Shown here: positions 1 through 6,464 of the stretch, piece by piece
Layout of the letters: every line of letters starts with the position of its first letter
How positions within the stretch are numbered: the first letter of the stretch is position 1
NCBI GenBank assembly: GCA_027451165.1
Contig: DAIDJX010000096.1
Location: 1-11,015 of the forward strand
Direction: 5' to 3'
Length of the DNA stretch: 11,015 nucleotides
Source of the DNA: Prolixibacteraceae bacterium
Lineage (GTDB): Bacteria > Bacteroidota > Bacteroidia > Bacteroidales > Prolixibacteraceae
Made by a program: the position numbers and the translations under genes
The notes under the pieces: generated by a model
What the model was told of the DNA's origin: nothing
What the model saw: only the letters and a program-made list of their open reading frames with translations
The model's database searches: none

Positions 1-1497
1 CCCTTTTGAATATCGATCTGTACGATAACGGAGTGTTTCCAGGGTTTCGCCCACCCGGAAAGGTTTCAGCGTTTCAATTTCAGCGATCCCTGTTGATCCA
101 TCCTCTGTCCTGGGATCCAAAAGTTCAGGGAAATCCGGAAGCACTTCATTAAAGTTGGGAAATTGATTTACACCCAGAAGGTTTTCCCTGCGTGAGGTGA
201 TATTTTGAATACGTTTGGCAGCTGTGCTTTTAATGGTTTGTTGCACAAAGCCTTCCTTAATGGCTGAGAGGAATCCACCCTTGTCATCCACTTCCAGAAA
301 CAGTTTCCAGGCCTGTTCTGCAATAGCCTCTGTCAGGTTCTCCAGGTACCAGGACCCTCCTGCTGCATCAGTAGTTTTGTCAATGTAGGACTCTTCCTTC
401 AGCAGTATCTGCTGATTCCGGGCTATGCGTTCAGAGAATTCTCCGGAAGGACGGAAAGCATGATCAAAAGGCAGGACAGTCACCGAGTGAGCGCCCCCGA
501 GGGCTGCCGACATGGCTTCTGTCTGGGTGCGTAAAAGATTTACATACGGATCATATACCGTAAGATTGAAAGTTCCGGTTTCAGCATGGACAATCATTCT
601 GGCTGAATCGTCGCTGGCCGGATTAAATGATTTAACAATCCTTGACCAGAGCAATCTGCCCGCTCTCAGTCCGGCAATTTCAAAGAAATAATTGTTCCCG
701 ATACTCAGGTTGAAAACCATCCTTTGGGCCACTTCATCGGGAGACAAACCCAGGTCAGTGAGTTGAGACAGGTACTCAGCTCCCAGGGCTAATGAAAAGG
801 CCAGTTCCTGAACCACGGTAGCTCCGCTGTTCCCAAAAGTTTTTCCGTTTACGGCAAGGGTTCTCACGCCGGGTAATGAAGCTGCCGTCACGATGTTATC
901 CCTGAGGCGATGAAAGTGCTTATGTTCACAGCAAACAGCTGATTTTCCTGCAAGCAGCAGGGAAGTCAGCGGATCATATGCAACTGATCCCTTAATTTGT
1001 TGCAGATTCCAGGGACCAGCTGCTGTCAGGGCAACAAAAGCCTTCAGCAGGTCACTATCCGGACAGTCACAGACCAGGTTAATTTCAGCAGCTTCCAGAC
1101 AGATATCCTTCAACAGGACGCTGAGTTCGCCGGATGTAAGTTTTATACAGTTTTTAAAATAAAAACCGAGCGCATTCACTCCTTTTCCGAGAACATCCAA
1201 AGCTTTTTGGTTGGCTTCACCCATGTCGGAGACAACGATATCCTGCCTGATGAGCCAGTTATTTTCCGGGAAATTGCCACGCACAAAGGGAAAAGTACCG
1301 GGATCAGCAAGCAGGTACTCCTTTCCTTCGAGGTTTTCTGCCCGGTAATAAGGTAGAACGGAAATTCCGTCGAGCGTTTGCCAGACCAACGCCTTGTTGT
1401 AATCTTTCCCCTTCAGGTCTTTGATGATTTGCTCTTCCCACCGGGAGGTTGATATCTCCGGAAATTCAGGAAAGAGTATTTCACTTATTTCTGCCAT
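1..1497 (-). CDS. mutA: Methylmalonyl-CoA mutase small (beta) subunit, 3' end cut by window edge
   Basis: This is the non-catalytic partner of the B12-dependent mutase that interconverts succinyl-CoA and methylmalonyl-CoA in propionate metabolism. The gene starts at ATG 1497 (MAEISEILFPEF...) and is open for 499 codons to base 1, so the C-terminal part is outside; by my recollection the family runs to about 600-plus residues. What identifies it is the TIM-barrel block near residues 320-365, with RTQTEAMSAALGGAHSVTV followed by LPFDHAF and SERIARNQQ, then DAAGGSYW near 375 and the linker motif PFRVGETLETLRYR near 480. In the catalytic large subunit the first block reads more like RTTIEAMAAVFGGTQS, so the AHSVTVLPFDH version points to the small subunit. 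The cobalamin-type C-terminal region is not in the window. The catalytic-subunit gene mutB is expected to follow beyond the left edge. No Shine-Dalgarno is visible before the ATG. Confidence 0.93.
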   Translation of the reverse strand, partial: MAEISEILFPEFPEISTSRWEEQIIKDLKGKDYNKALVWQTLDGISVLPYYRAENLEGKEYLLADPGTFPFVRGNFPENNWLIRQDIVVSDMGEANQKALDVLGKGVNALGFYFKNCIKLTSGELSVLLKDICLEAAEINLVCDCPDSDLLKAFVALTAAGPWNLQQIKGSVAYDPLTSLLLAGKSAVCCEHKHFHRLRDNIVTAASLPGVRTLAVNGKTFGNSGATVVQELAFSLALGAEYLSQLTDLGLSPDEVAQRMVFNLSIGNNYFFEIAGLRAGRLLWSRIVKSFNPASDDSARMIVHAETGTFNLTVYDPYVNLLRTQTEAMSAALGGAHSVTVLPFDHAFRPSGEFSERIARNQQILLKEESYIDKTTDAAGGSWYLENLTEAIAEQAWKLFLEVDDKGGFLSAIKEGFVQQTIKSTAAKRIQNITSRRENLLGVNQFPNFNEVLPDFPELLDPRTEDGSTGIAEIETLKPFRVGETLETLRYRTDRYSKG

Positions 1498-1521
1498 TGG
1501 ATAAATTTTGAAATTCCGTTG

Positions 1522-1529
1522 CAAAAATA
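1522..1529 (-). promoter_or_regulatory. Candidate -7 element of a mutA promoter
   Basis: Read on the minus strand this is TATTTTTG, a full match to the Bacteroidota -7 consensus TAnnTTTG. It sits 25 nt before the mutA ATG, which would give a short leader. I see no good TTG at the expected 19-21 bp further upstream, so only half of the promoter pattern is present. The sequence is A/T-rich, so a chance match is possible. Confidence 0.35.
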
Positions 1530-1638
1530 GGATTTTCAGTTACTAATCTTACCTGTCAGAAAAAATTGGCGCCTGGCCTGCATTGAACCGCTAATTCGCA
1601 AAGATATTACTTCACTGGTTCATAGCTCTTCTGCTATA

Positions 1639-1671
1639 AATCCGAAATCCAAAAATCCACAATCCGAAATC
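1639..1671. repeat. Two 11-bp direct repeats AATCCGAAATC
   Basis: AATCCGAAATC occurs exactly at 1639-1649 and again at 1661-1671, separated by 11 bp that itself contains AATCC. The block begins three bases past the stop codon of the minus-strand reductase gene. The period is therefore 22 bp with a partial internal copy. It may be a remnant of a dispersed intergenic repeat; its function is unknown. Confidence 0.6.
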
Positions 1672-1674
1672 GAT

Positions 1675-2721
1675 TCACGCACCCAGGTCCCATCTCCTGA
1701 AATAGAGTGCCTGGCGCACGACGGGCAGGGTTTTGAATTCGATGCCGGCCATTTGTTCAGGGCTCAGCGGGGTAAATTCTGAGGCAATTTTCACATTTTC
1801 TTCGAGTTGGGCAATGGAATCGACCCCGATGATGGTGGTACTCACCGGGAGACTCATGTTGTAGGTAAGCGCCTGGCGAATGTCAATGGTACCCGGTTTT
1901 GTAGTTCTAAGGCGGGCATCGGTTTGTTGTTCGGGGGGCGGAGGTGTCCAGGTGGAAAGTATTCTGCTGCGGGTGGTGACTTTCATACCGATGATTGCCA
2001 TTCCCAGTTTCAGGGCTTCCGGCAGGAGGTAATTTTTGAAGCTGAGATAATGAACGTCGGCGGCATTCAGCGCCATCAGAATGGAATCAAAGGGATAACG
2101 TTGAATGGCCCTGAGCAGTACCAGGGGTTCAAAGTGACCTGTAATTCCGACATTTTTGACGATGCCTTCCGATTTGGCTTTTTCAAGGGCTTTTATGGCC
2201 CCGTTGTCACTGAAAATCTGTTCTACCTGCTCCTGGGTCTGGACATTGTGCAACTGCCACAGGTTCAAATGATCGGTTTGAAGGTTTTTCAGGCTTTCTT
2301 CCAACAGTTTCATGGATCCGTCGTAGGTACGGTCGTGCGTTTTGGTGGAAAGCCAAACTTCATTCCGTCTGGTTTTCATCACTCTGCCGATGTTGAGTTG
2401 ACTAACGCCCCGCCCATAGGAAGCAGCGGTATCAATATAATTAATGCCCAGGTCAATGGCACGGTGGATGATTTTTTCCGACTCCTCTTCCCTGCCGGCA
2501 ATTTCGAGGGTAGCCTGACCACCCAGGCTGAGTATCCCTGTTTTATAGCCGGTTTTCCCAAAAGCGCGGGTAGGCATGGCCTGGAAAGTCCGGGCATTGA
2601 AAGGTAAATTTCCCTTATTATCTGGAACCTTTGTATCGGTATTGGTTACTGCTGCTGCCTGCCCTGTCACCGTAGCAGCAGCAGCGGTCATCCCAGTGGC
2701 AATGAAATTCCTTCTGTCCAT
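1675..2721 (-). CDS. Aldo/keto reductase with twin-arginine signal
   Basis: A 348-residue NADPH-type aldo/keto reductase; the substrate cannot be read from sequence. The N terminus MDRRNFIATG followed by an Ala-rich stretch (AAAATVTGQAAA) is a twin-arginine (Tat) signal, so the enzyme is probably exported folded to the periplasm. The mature barrel starts near residue 49 (MPTRAFGKTGYKTGILSLGG). The AKR catalytic tetrad can be read as Asp97 and Tyr102 in NYIDTAASYG, Lys127 in WLSTKTHD and His158 in LWQLHNV. IIGVDSIAQLEENV near the C terminus fits the cofactor-binding end of the family. Length is normal for a Tat-exported AKR. The gene stands alone, 177 bp upstream of mutA in the same orientation, and I see no functional tie between them. 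Start ATG 2721 is chosen because it directly opens the Tat motif. Confidence 0.92.
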   Translation of the reverse strand: MDRRNFIATGMTAAAATVTGQAAAVTNTDTKVPDNKGNLPFNARTFQAMPTRAFGKTGYKTGILSLGGQATLEIAGREEESEKIIHRAIDLGINYIDTAASYGRGVSQLNIGRVMKTRRNEVWLSTKTHDRTYDGSMKLLEESLKNLQTDHLNLWQLHNVQTQEQVEQIFSDNGAIKALEKAKSEGIVKNVGITGHFEPLVLLRAIQRYPFDSILMALNAADVHYLSFKNYLLPEALKLGMAIIGMKVTTRSRILSTWTPPPPEQQTDARLRTTKPGTIDIRQALTYNMSLPVSTTIIGVDSIAQLEENVKIASEFTPLSPEQMAGIEFKTLPVVRQALYFRRWDLGA

Positions 2722-2846
2722 ATCATTTTACTTTTAATGTATAAACAAACGACTGATTAAAGAGTTGAAAGTAAGCAAAATTTTCAGGATTCCGGTAAAA
2801 AGAAACCATCTTTGGGCAGACAGGAATGAAATATTTTTCCGGGTAA
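2722..2846. other. Divergent intergenic region before the tRNA promoter
   Basis: This A/T-rich spacer separates the minus-strand reductase gene from the plus-strand tRNA promoter, so it should hold the reductase promoter. The best minus-strand -7 candidate, AAATTTTG (2776-2783 reversed), lacks the leading T and has no TTG partner at the right distance, so I do not call a promoter. Nothing else stands out. Confidence 0.4.
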
Positions 2847-2877
2847 CTTGGCACGTTATCATATTTTCCTATTTTTG
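2847..2877 (+). promoter_or_regulatory. Bacteroidota-type promoter of tRNA-Arg
   Basis: A -33 element CTTG (2847-2850, core TTG) is followed by exactly 19 bp and then TATTTTTG (2870-2877), a perfect TAnnTTTG -7 element. Transcription would start near 2884, a few bases before the tRNA. This is the best promoter match in the window and supports assignment to Bacteroidota. Because no other promoter is visible before the exporter gene at 2996, it may also serve that gene. Confidence 0.75.
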
Positions 2878-2889
2878 CACCGCATTAAT

Positions 2890-2961
2890 GGCCTCATAGT
2901 TCAACGGATAGAACGGCGGTTTCCTAAACCGTAAATCCAGGTTCGATTCCCGGTGGGGCTA
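2890..2961 (+). tRNA. tRNA-Arg (anticodon CCU, reads AGG)
   Basis: It folds as a standard 72-nt cloverleaf. The acceptor arms are GGCCTCA (2890-2896) and TGGGGCT (2954-2960), with G-U pairs at 1:72 and 5:68. The D arm is GTTC/GAAC around AACGGATA. The anticodon stem is GCGGT/ACCGT with loop TTCCTAA, giving anticodon CCT at 2923-2925. The T arm is CCAGG/CCCGG with loop TTCGATT and one A-C mismatch in its middle (2939/2951). The discriminator is A2961. CCA is not encoded: the next bases are C and then nine Ts, so the tail must be added after transcription. Confidence 0.95.
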
Positions 2962-2962
2962 C

Positions 2963-2971
2963 TTTTTTTTT
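2963..2971 (+). terminator. T9 run directly after the tRNA (possible weak terminator)
   Basis: Nine Ts follow the tRNA after one base. No separate hairpin precedes them, but the T arm and acceptor stem of the tRNA could act as the structured part. The run lies only 24 nt before the exporter start codon, so if it terminates at all it probably lets some transcription through. Confidence 0.3.
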
Positions 2972-2995
2972 ATTGAGTGTAGTAGAATCTTACCT

Positions 2996-5404
2996 ATGTG
3001 GATTAAGGTTTCCAGTTTTATTCTCCGGAAAAAATACTTCATACTGGCTTTGCTGGCAGCCCTCACTTTATTTTTTGCCTGGCATGCCCGCCGTGTGGAA
3101 ATGTCTTACGAATATACTTCCCTTCTCCCAAAAGAAGACCAGGCGTTCCAGGATTACAGGAATTTCGTGAAGATTTTCGGGGAGGAAGGAAACCTGATCA
3201 TCATCGGAATGCAGGACTCAGGCTTTTTCCAACTGGATAAATTCGAAAGATGGAGAAAACTTTGCACTGACCTGAGTTCGGTTGAAGGCGTAGAAAATCT
3301 CCTCTCCGTCACCAATTCCTACCAGTTGCTCCGGGATACAGTCCAGAAAAAATTCGCCATTCAACCCGTTTTCCCGGATAAACTCAGCAGCCAGTCGGAA
3401 CTGGATTCTCTTGCCGATGTTTTTAGAAGTATGCCCTTTTACAAGGGTGTCCTTTACAATGATTCAACTCAGGTTTACGGATTGGTGATCACGGTAAACA
3501 AGGACAAAATGCACACCCGCGAGCGGGAATCGATGATCAAATCAATCAACCGTATTGCCAACCAATATGAGAGAGAGAATAAGGTAAAACTACATTATTC
3601 CGGCTTACCCTATATCCGGGTAATGACCTCCTTTAAAATCAAAAAAGAAATTTTCCTGTTCAGTTTTCTGGCAGTTGTTATTTGTGTGATTTTTCTTTAT
3701 GTCTTTTTCAGATCGGTAAAAGCAGTGATCATTCCCATTTCCATCGTGCTGATCCAGGTTGTCTGGGCGATGGGGATGATGGCCCTTTTTAACTTCAAAA
3801 TCACCGTTCTCACCGGGATGATGCCGGCAATCATTATCATCATCGGGATTGAGAACAGCATTTACATGCTGAATAAATATAATTTTGAATTTTCCCAGTA
3901 CGGAAATAAAATAAAAGCCCTCCAGCGGGTCATTATCAGGATCGGCACAGCTACATTCATGACCAATCTGACCGCAGCAGCAGGATTTGGCACTTCCATC
4001 ATGACCAAAAGCGACATGTTGATTGAATTCGGTATTATTACTTCGGTCAACATCATTTGCCTTTTCATGCTGACCCTGGTGCTGATCCCCGTCATCTATT
4101 CGTTTGTGGATCCCCCCAAGCCCCGGCACCTGAAGTATCTGGAAGGCAGATCCATGACCCGTATCATCGACAGGCTGATTCTGATCACGAAACGCAACAG
4201 AACTGTTGTATATCTGACCGCCATCGTTTTTGTCGTTCTTGGATTTGTGGGAGCGTCTTTTATTAAAACCTCCGGATACATGGTTGATGACCTTCCCAAA
4301 AAGGATCCCATTTACCAGGACCTCAAATTCTTTGAACACCATTTTCAAGGGATCATGCCTCTGGAAATCATGGTAGATACCAAAAAGCCCAACGGGGTTA
4401 TTCAGATCTCAACTTTTCAGAAGATGGACCAACTGGAGCAAAAACTGTCTGAATATCCGGAACTTTCCCCTCCCTTGTCTCTGCTTAACCTGCTGAAATT
4501 TGCCCGGCAGGCGTATTACAACGGCGATCCGGCATTCTATGGTTTGCCCAGTAACATGGAAAAGAACTTCATTCTGGCTTATGCCTCCAAGGGAAAAGGA
4601 AAGGAAGATCTGCTCCATTCCTTCTGGGACAGCACCAAACAGGTCACAAGGATCAGCTTCAGGGCTAAAGACATCGGCACCAAAGAAATGGATGTACTTT
4701 ACCGCCGGGTGAATAACGATATTGATTCCATTTTCCCCCCGGAACACTACCAGGTAACCGCTTCCGGATCAAGCATTACCTTCTACAAAGGCACGCAGTA
4801 TCTGTTTCACAGTCTGTTCACCAGTGTAGGTTTGGCCATTTTGCTGATTTCCATCTTTATGGCCATTATGTTCTCCTCCCCCAGAATGGTGGTGATTTCG
4901 CTGATCCCCAACCTGATCCCCCTGGTTCTGACCGGAGCTGTGATGGGCATACTGGGAATACCCATTAAAGCCTCCACCATCCTGGTCTTCAGTATTGCCT
5001 TCGGAATTTCCGTTGACAGCACCATACAGTTTCTGACGAAGTACCGCTTTGAACTGAAAGTTACAGGTTGGGACATACGGCGCTCGGTGATTCTTGCCCT
5101 CCGGGAAACCGGTATCGGCATGATGTACACAGCTGCAGTGCTTTTCTTCGGATTTGGCATTTTCAGTCTTTCCACCTTCGGCGGAACCCAGGCCATGGGC
5201 GTTCTGGTTTCACTAACCCTGCTTACTGCCATTACCTCCAACCTGATATTATTGCCTTCCCTGCTCTCAGGTTTAGTGACCCTGACCGAGAAAGAGAGTT
5301 TTGAAGCACCCCTGATTCCGATCGAGGATGAAGATGAGGAAATCAGGAAACTGGATGAAATGAATTCCGGAGAAAACAGCCACAATCCTGACAGTCATGT
5401 ATGA
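2996..5404 (+). CDS. RND superfamily (MMPL/HAE3-like) inner-membrane exporter
   Basis: An 802-residue proton-driven RND-type transporter of the inner membrane, with the usual duplicated layout. Half one has TM1 (about 14-30), a periplasmic domain (31-215) and TM2-6 (about 219-370). Half two has TM7 (402-422), a second periplasmic domain (423-605) and TM8-12 (about 607-757). The matching TM4 and TM10 motifs, MMPAIIIIIGIENSIYML (275-292) and FSIAFGISVDSTIQFL (665-680), carry the acidic residues E286 and D674 where this superfamily keeps its proton-relay groups. About 800 residues with no adjacent adaptor or outer-membrane partner fits the lipid/hydrophobe-exporting HAE3/MMPL branch rather than drug-efflux HAE1 pumps of about 1,000 residues. 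The cytoplasmic tail is strongly acidic (IEDEDEEIRKLDE). It overlaps the prenyl synthase start by 8 nt, so a lipid or isoprenoid substrate is possible but unproven. Confidence 0.88.
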   Translation: MWIKVSSFILRKKYFILALLAALTLFFAWHARRVEMSYEYTSLLPKEDQAFQDYRNFVKIFGEEGNLIIIGMQDSGFFQLDKFERWRKLCTDLSSVEGVENLLSVTNSYQLLRDTVQKKFAIQPVFPDKLSSQSELDSLADVFRSMPFYKGVLYNDSTQVYGLVITVNKDKMHTRERESMIKSINRIANQYERENKVKLHYSGLPYIRVMTSFKIKKEIFLFSFLAVVICVIFLYVFFRSVKAVIIPISIVLIQVVWAMGMMALFNFKITVLTGMMPAIIIIIGIENSIYMLNKYNFEFSQYGNKIKALQRVIIRIGTATFMTNLTAAAGFGTSIMTKSDMLIEFGIITSVNIICLFMLTLVLIPVIYSFVDPPKPRHLKYLEGRSMTRIIDRLILITKRNRTVVYLTAIVFVVLGFVGASFIKTSGYMVDDLPKKDPIYQDLKFFEHHFQGIMPLEIMVDTKKPNGVIQISTFQKMDQLEQKLSEYPELSPPLSLLNLLKFARQAYYNGDPAFYGLPSNMEKNFILAYASKGKGKEDLLHSFWDSTKQVTRISFRAKDIGTKEMDVLYRRVNNDIDSIFPPEHYQVTASGSSITFYKGTQYLFHSLFTSVGLAILLISIFMAIMFSSPRMVVISLIPNLIPLVLTGAVMGILGIPIKASTILVFSIAFGISVDSTIQFLTKYRFELKVTGWDIRRSVILALRETGIGMMYTAAVLFFGFGIFSLSTFGGTQAMGVLVSLTLLTAITSNLILLPSLLSGLVTLTEKESFEAPLIPIEDEDEEIRKLDEMNSGENSHNPDSHV

Positions 5405-6380
5405 GGTAAGTTACCTGCAGGAACTGATTGAAAAAGAAATCAGCAGGTATTCCCGGCAATGGGATATACAACACCCTTTAAATCTGTATCAGCCGGTTTC
5501 ATATGCCCTGAATGTCGGAGGAAAAAGAATCAGACCATTGTTGGTATTGCTGGCTTATCAGCTTTTTGGGGAAAAACCTGAATCGATCTTAAAAGCCGCT
5601 GTGGCTATTGAGTTGTTCCACAACTTCACCCTCCTGCACGACGACATCATGGATAAAGCGGAGATGCGCAGAAATCAGCCATCGGTACATATCAGGTATA
5701 ACGAAAACACAGCAATTCTTTCCGGAGACGTCATGGCTTTTCTGGCCTACGGACTATTACTTGAAATCCCTTCCGACAGGATAATTGAAATAGCTACACG
5801 GTTTACCCTGACTGCCCGTGAGATTTGTGAAGGACAGCAAATGGACATGGATTTTGAATCCCGGACTGATGTTACCACAGAGGAGTACCTGGAAATGATC
5901 CGCCTTAAAACTGCCGTATTGCTGGGTTGTTCTTTGCAGGCAGGCGGAAGGCTGGCCGGCTGTGATGAGGAAACAGGCCATGTGCTTTACCAGGTCGGGA
6001 TAGACCTTGGTATTGCTTTCCAGCTCCAGGATGATCTGCTCGACACTTACGGCGATCAGCGTCATTTTGGCAAAAACATAGGAGGGGATATCGTAGCCAA
6101 TAAAAAAACCTTCCTGTTGGTTGAATCTTTGCATAAGGCAGAAGGACAGCAAAAGAAAGCCCTGGAAAGCTGGCTGAAGAAAGAAAAATTTAACAAAGAA
6201 GATAAAATCAACGCTGTCCGGAATATTTATGACGAACTACATATCCGTCGTATTACTGAACAGAAGATCAACGAATTCAGCAACAGCGGATTGGAGTCGC
6301 TAAAGAGGCTTCCTGCCCCCTATGATCGGAAGGAACCTTTGCTGTCGCTGATTTCCGCTTTGATCAACAGAATCAGTTGA
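5397..6380 (+). CDS. Isoprenyl diphosphate synthase (polyprenyl synthetase family)
   Basis: A 327-residue trans-isoprenyl diphosphate synthase that joins isopentenyl diphosphate to allylic diphosphates. All class motifs are present: GGKRIRP (41-47, substrate Lys and Arg), the first Asp-rich motif DDIMD (82-86) followed by RR (91-92), GQQMD (146-150), KT (171-172), and the second Asp-rich motif QDDLLD (211-216). Five residues before the first motif lies Phe77. A bulky residue there normally stops elongation early, so the product is more likely C15-C20 (FPP or GGPP) than a long quinone side chain; this is inference from family rules. Start ATG 5397 lies inside the exporter gene, with the exporter stop TGA at 5402-5404, so the two are probably translationally coupled. 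An ATG at 5401 is out of frame. Confidence 0.93.
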   Translation: MYEVSYLQELIEKEISRYSRQWDIQHPLNLYQPVSYALNVGGKRIRPLLVLLAYQLFGEKPESILKAAVAIELFHNFTLLHDDIMDKAEMRRNQPSVHIRYNENTAILSGDVMAFLAYGLLLEIPSDRIIEIATRFTLTAREICEGQQMDMDFESRTDVTTEEYLEMIRLKTAVLLGCSLQAGGRLAGCDEETGHVLYQVGIDLGIAFQLQDDLLDTYGDQRHFGKNIGGDIVANKKTFLLVESLHKAEGQQKKALESWLKKEKFNKEDKINAVRNIYDELHIRRITEQKINEFSNSGLESLKRLPAPYDRKEPLLSLISALINRIS

Positions 6381-6419
6381 AGTTTTATCATTTCGATGTA
6401 AAAAATAAAGATAAACCAC

Positions 6420-6427
6420 TAATTTTG
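6420..6427 (+). promoter_or_regulatory. Candidate -7 element of the atpDC promoter
   Basis: TAATTTTG matches TAnnTTTG exactly and lies in the 84-bp gap between the prenyl synthase and atpD. The expected upstream element is poor (GATG near 6395-6398, 21 bp away). Transcription would start near 6434 and give a leader of about 30 nt. A small 5-bp hairpin (AGCCG 6432-6436 with CGGTT 6442-6446, loop TTTTG) would sit at the very start of that leader. Confidence 0.45.
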
Positions 6428-6464
6428 TCAGAGCCGTTTTGCGGTTAAGTTAAAACACAATTTT

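Larger units (their letters stand above)
1498..1674. other. Intergenic region between the reductase and mutA
   Basis: These 177 bases hold no convincing ORF. They contain the candidate mutA -7 element and a pair of 11-bp direct repeats next to the reductase stop codon. A small inverted repeat (ATAGC/GCTAT, about 1622-1637) and a wider TGAACC/GGTTCA pair (about 1583-1622) are visible. Neither is followed by a T-tract on either strand, so I do not call a terminator. Confidence 0.5.

Noticed and set aside
997..1356. Plus-strand frame of 119 codons within the mutA region
   Set aside because: It is antisense to the continuous mutase small-subunit frame, whose conserved blocks are intact.
1583..1637. 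Inverted repeats after the reductase gene as a terminator
   Set aside because: The stems are only 5-6 bp, one has a very long loop, and neither is followed by a T-tract.
1807..2607. Long plus-strand open frame (266 codons) opposite the aldo/keto reductase
   Set aside because: It lies fully antisense to a gene with complete catalytic motifs, shows no recognisable domain and no start signal; it is a shadow frame.
3605..4348. Long minus-strand open frame (247 codons) opposite the exporter
   Set aside because: The protein is rich in His, Asp and Asn in the way expected of the complement of hydrophobic transmembrane codons; the sense gene is clear.
4807..5385. Minus-strand open frame (192 codons) opposite the exporter's second half
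   Set aside because: It is antisense to TM8-12 of the exporter and has no family resemblance.
5390..5410. Exporter-prenyl synthase fusion or frameshift
   Set aside because: Both proteins have natural ends: an acidic tail on the first and a normal N terminus on the second. The 8-nt overlap is ordinary operon packing.
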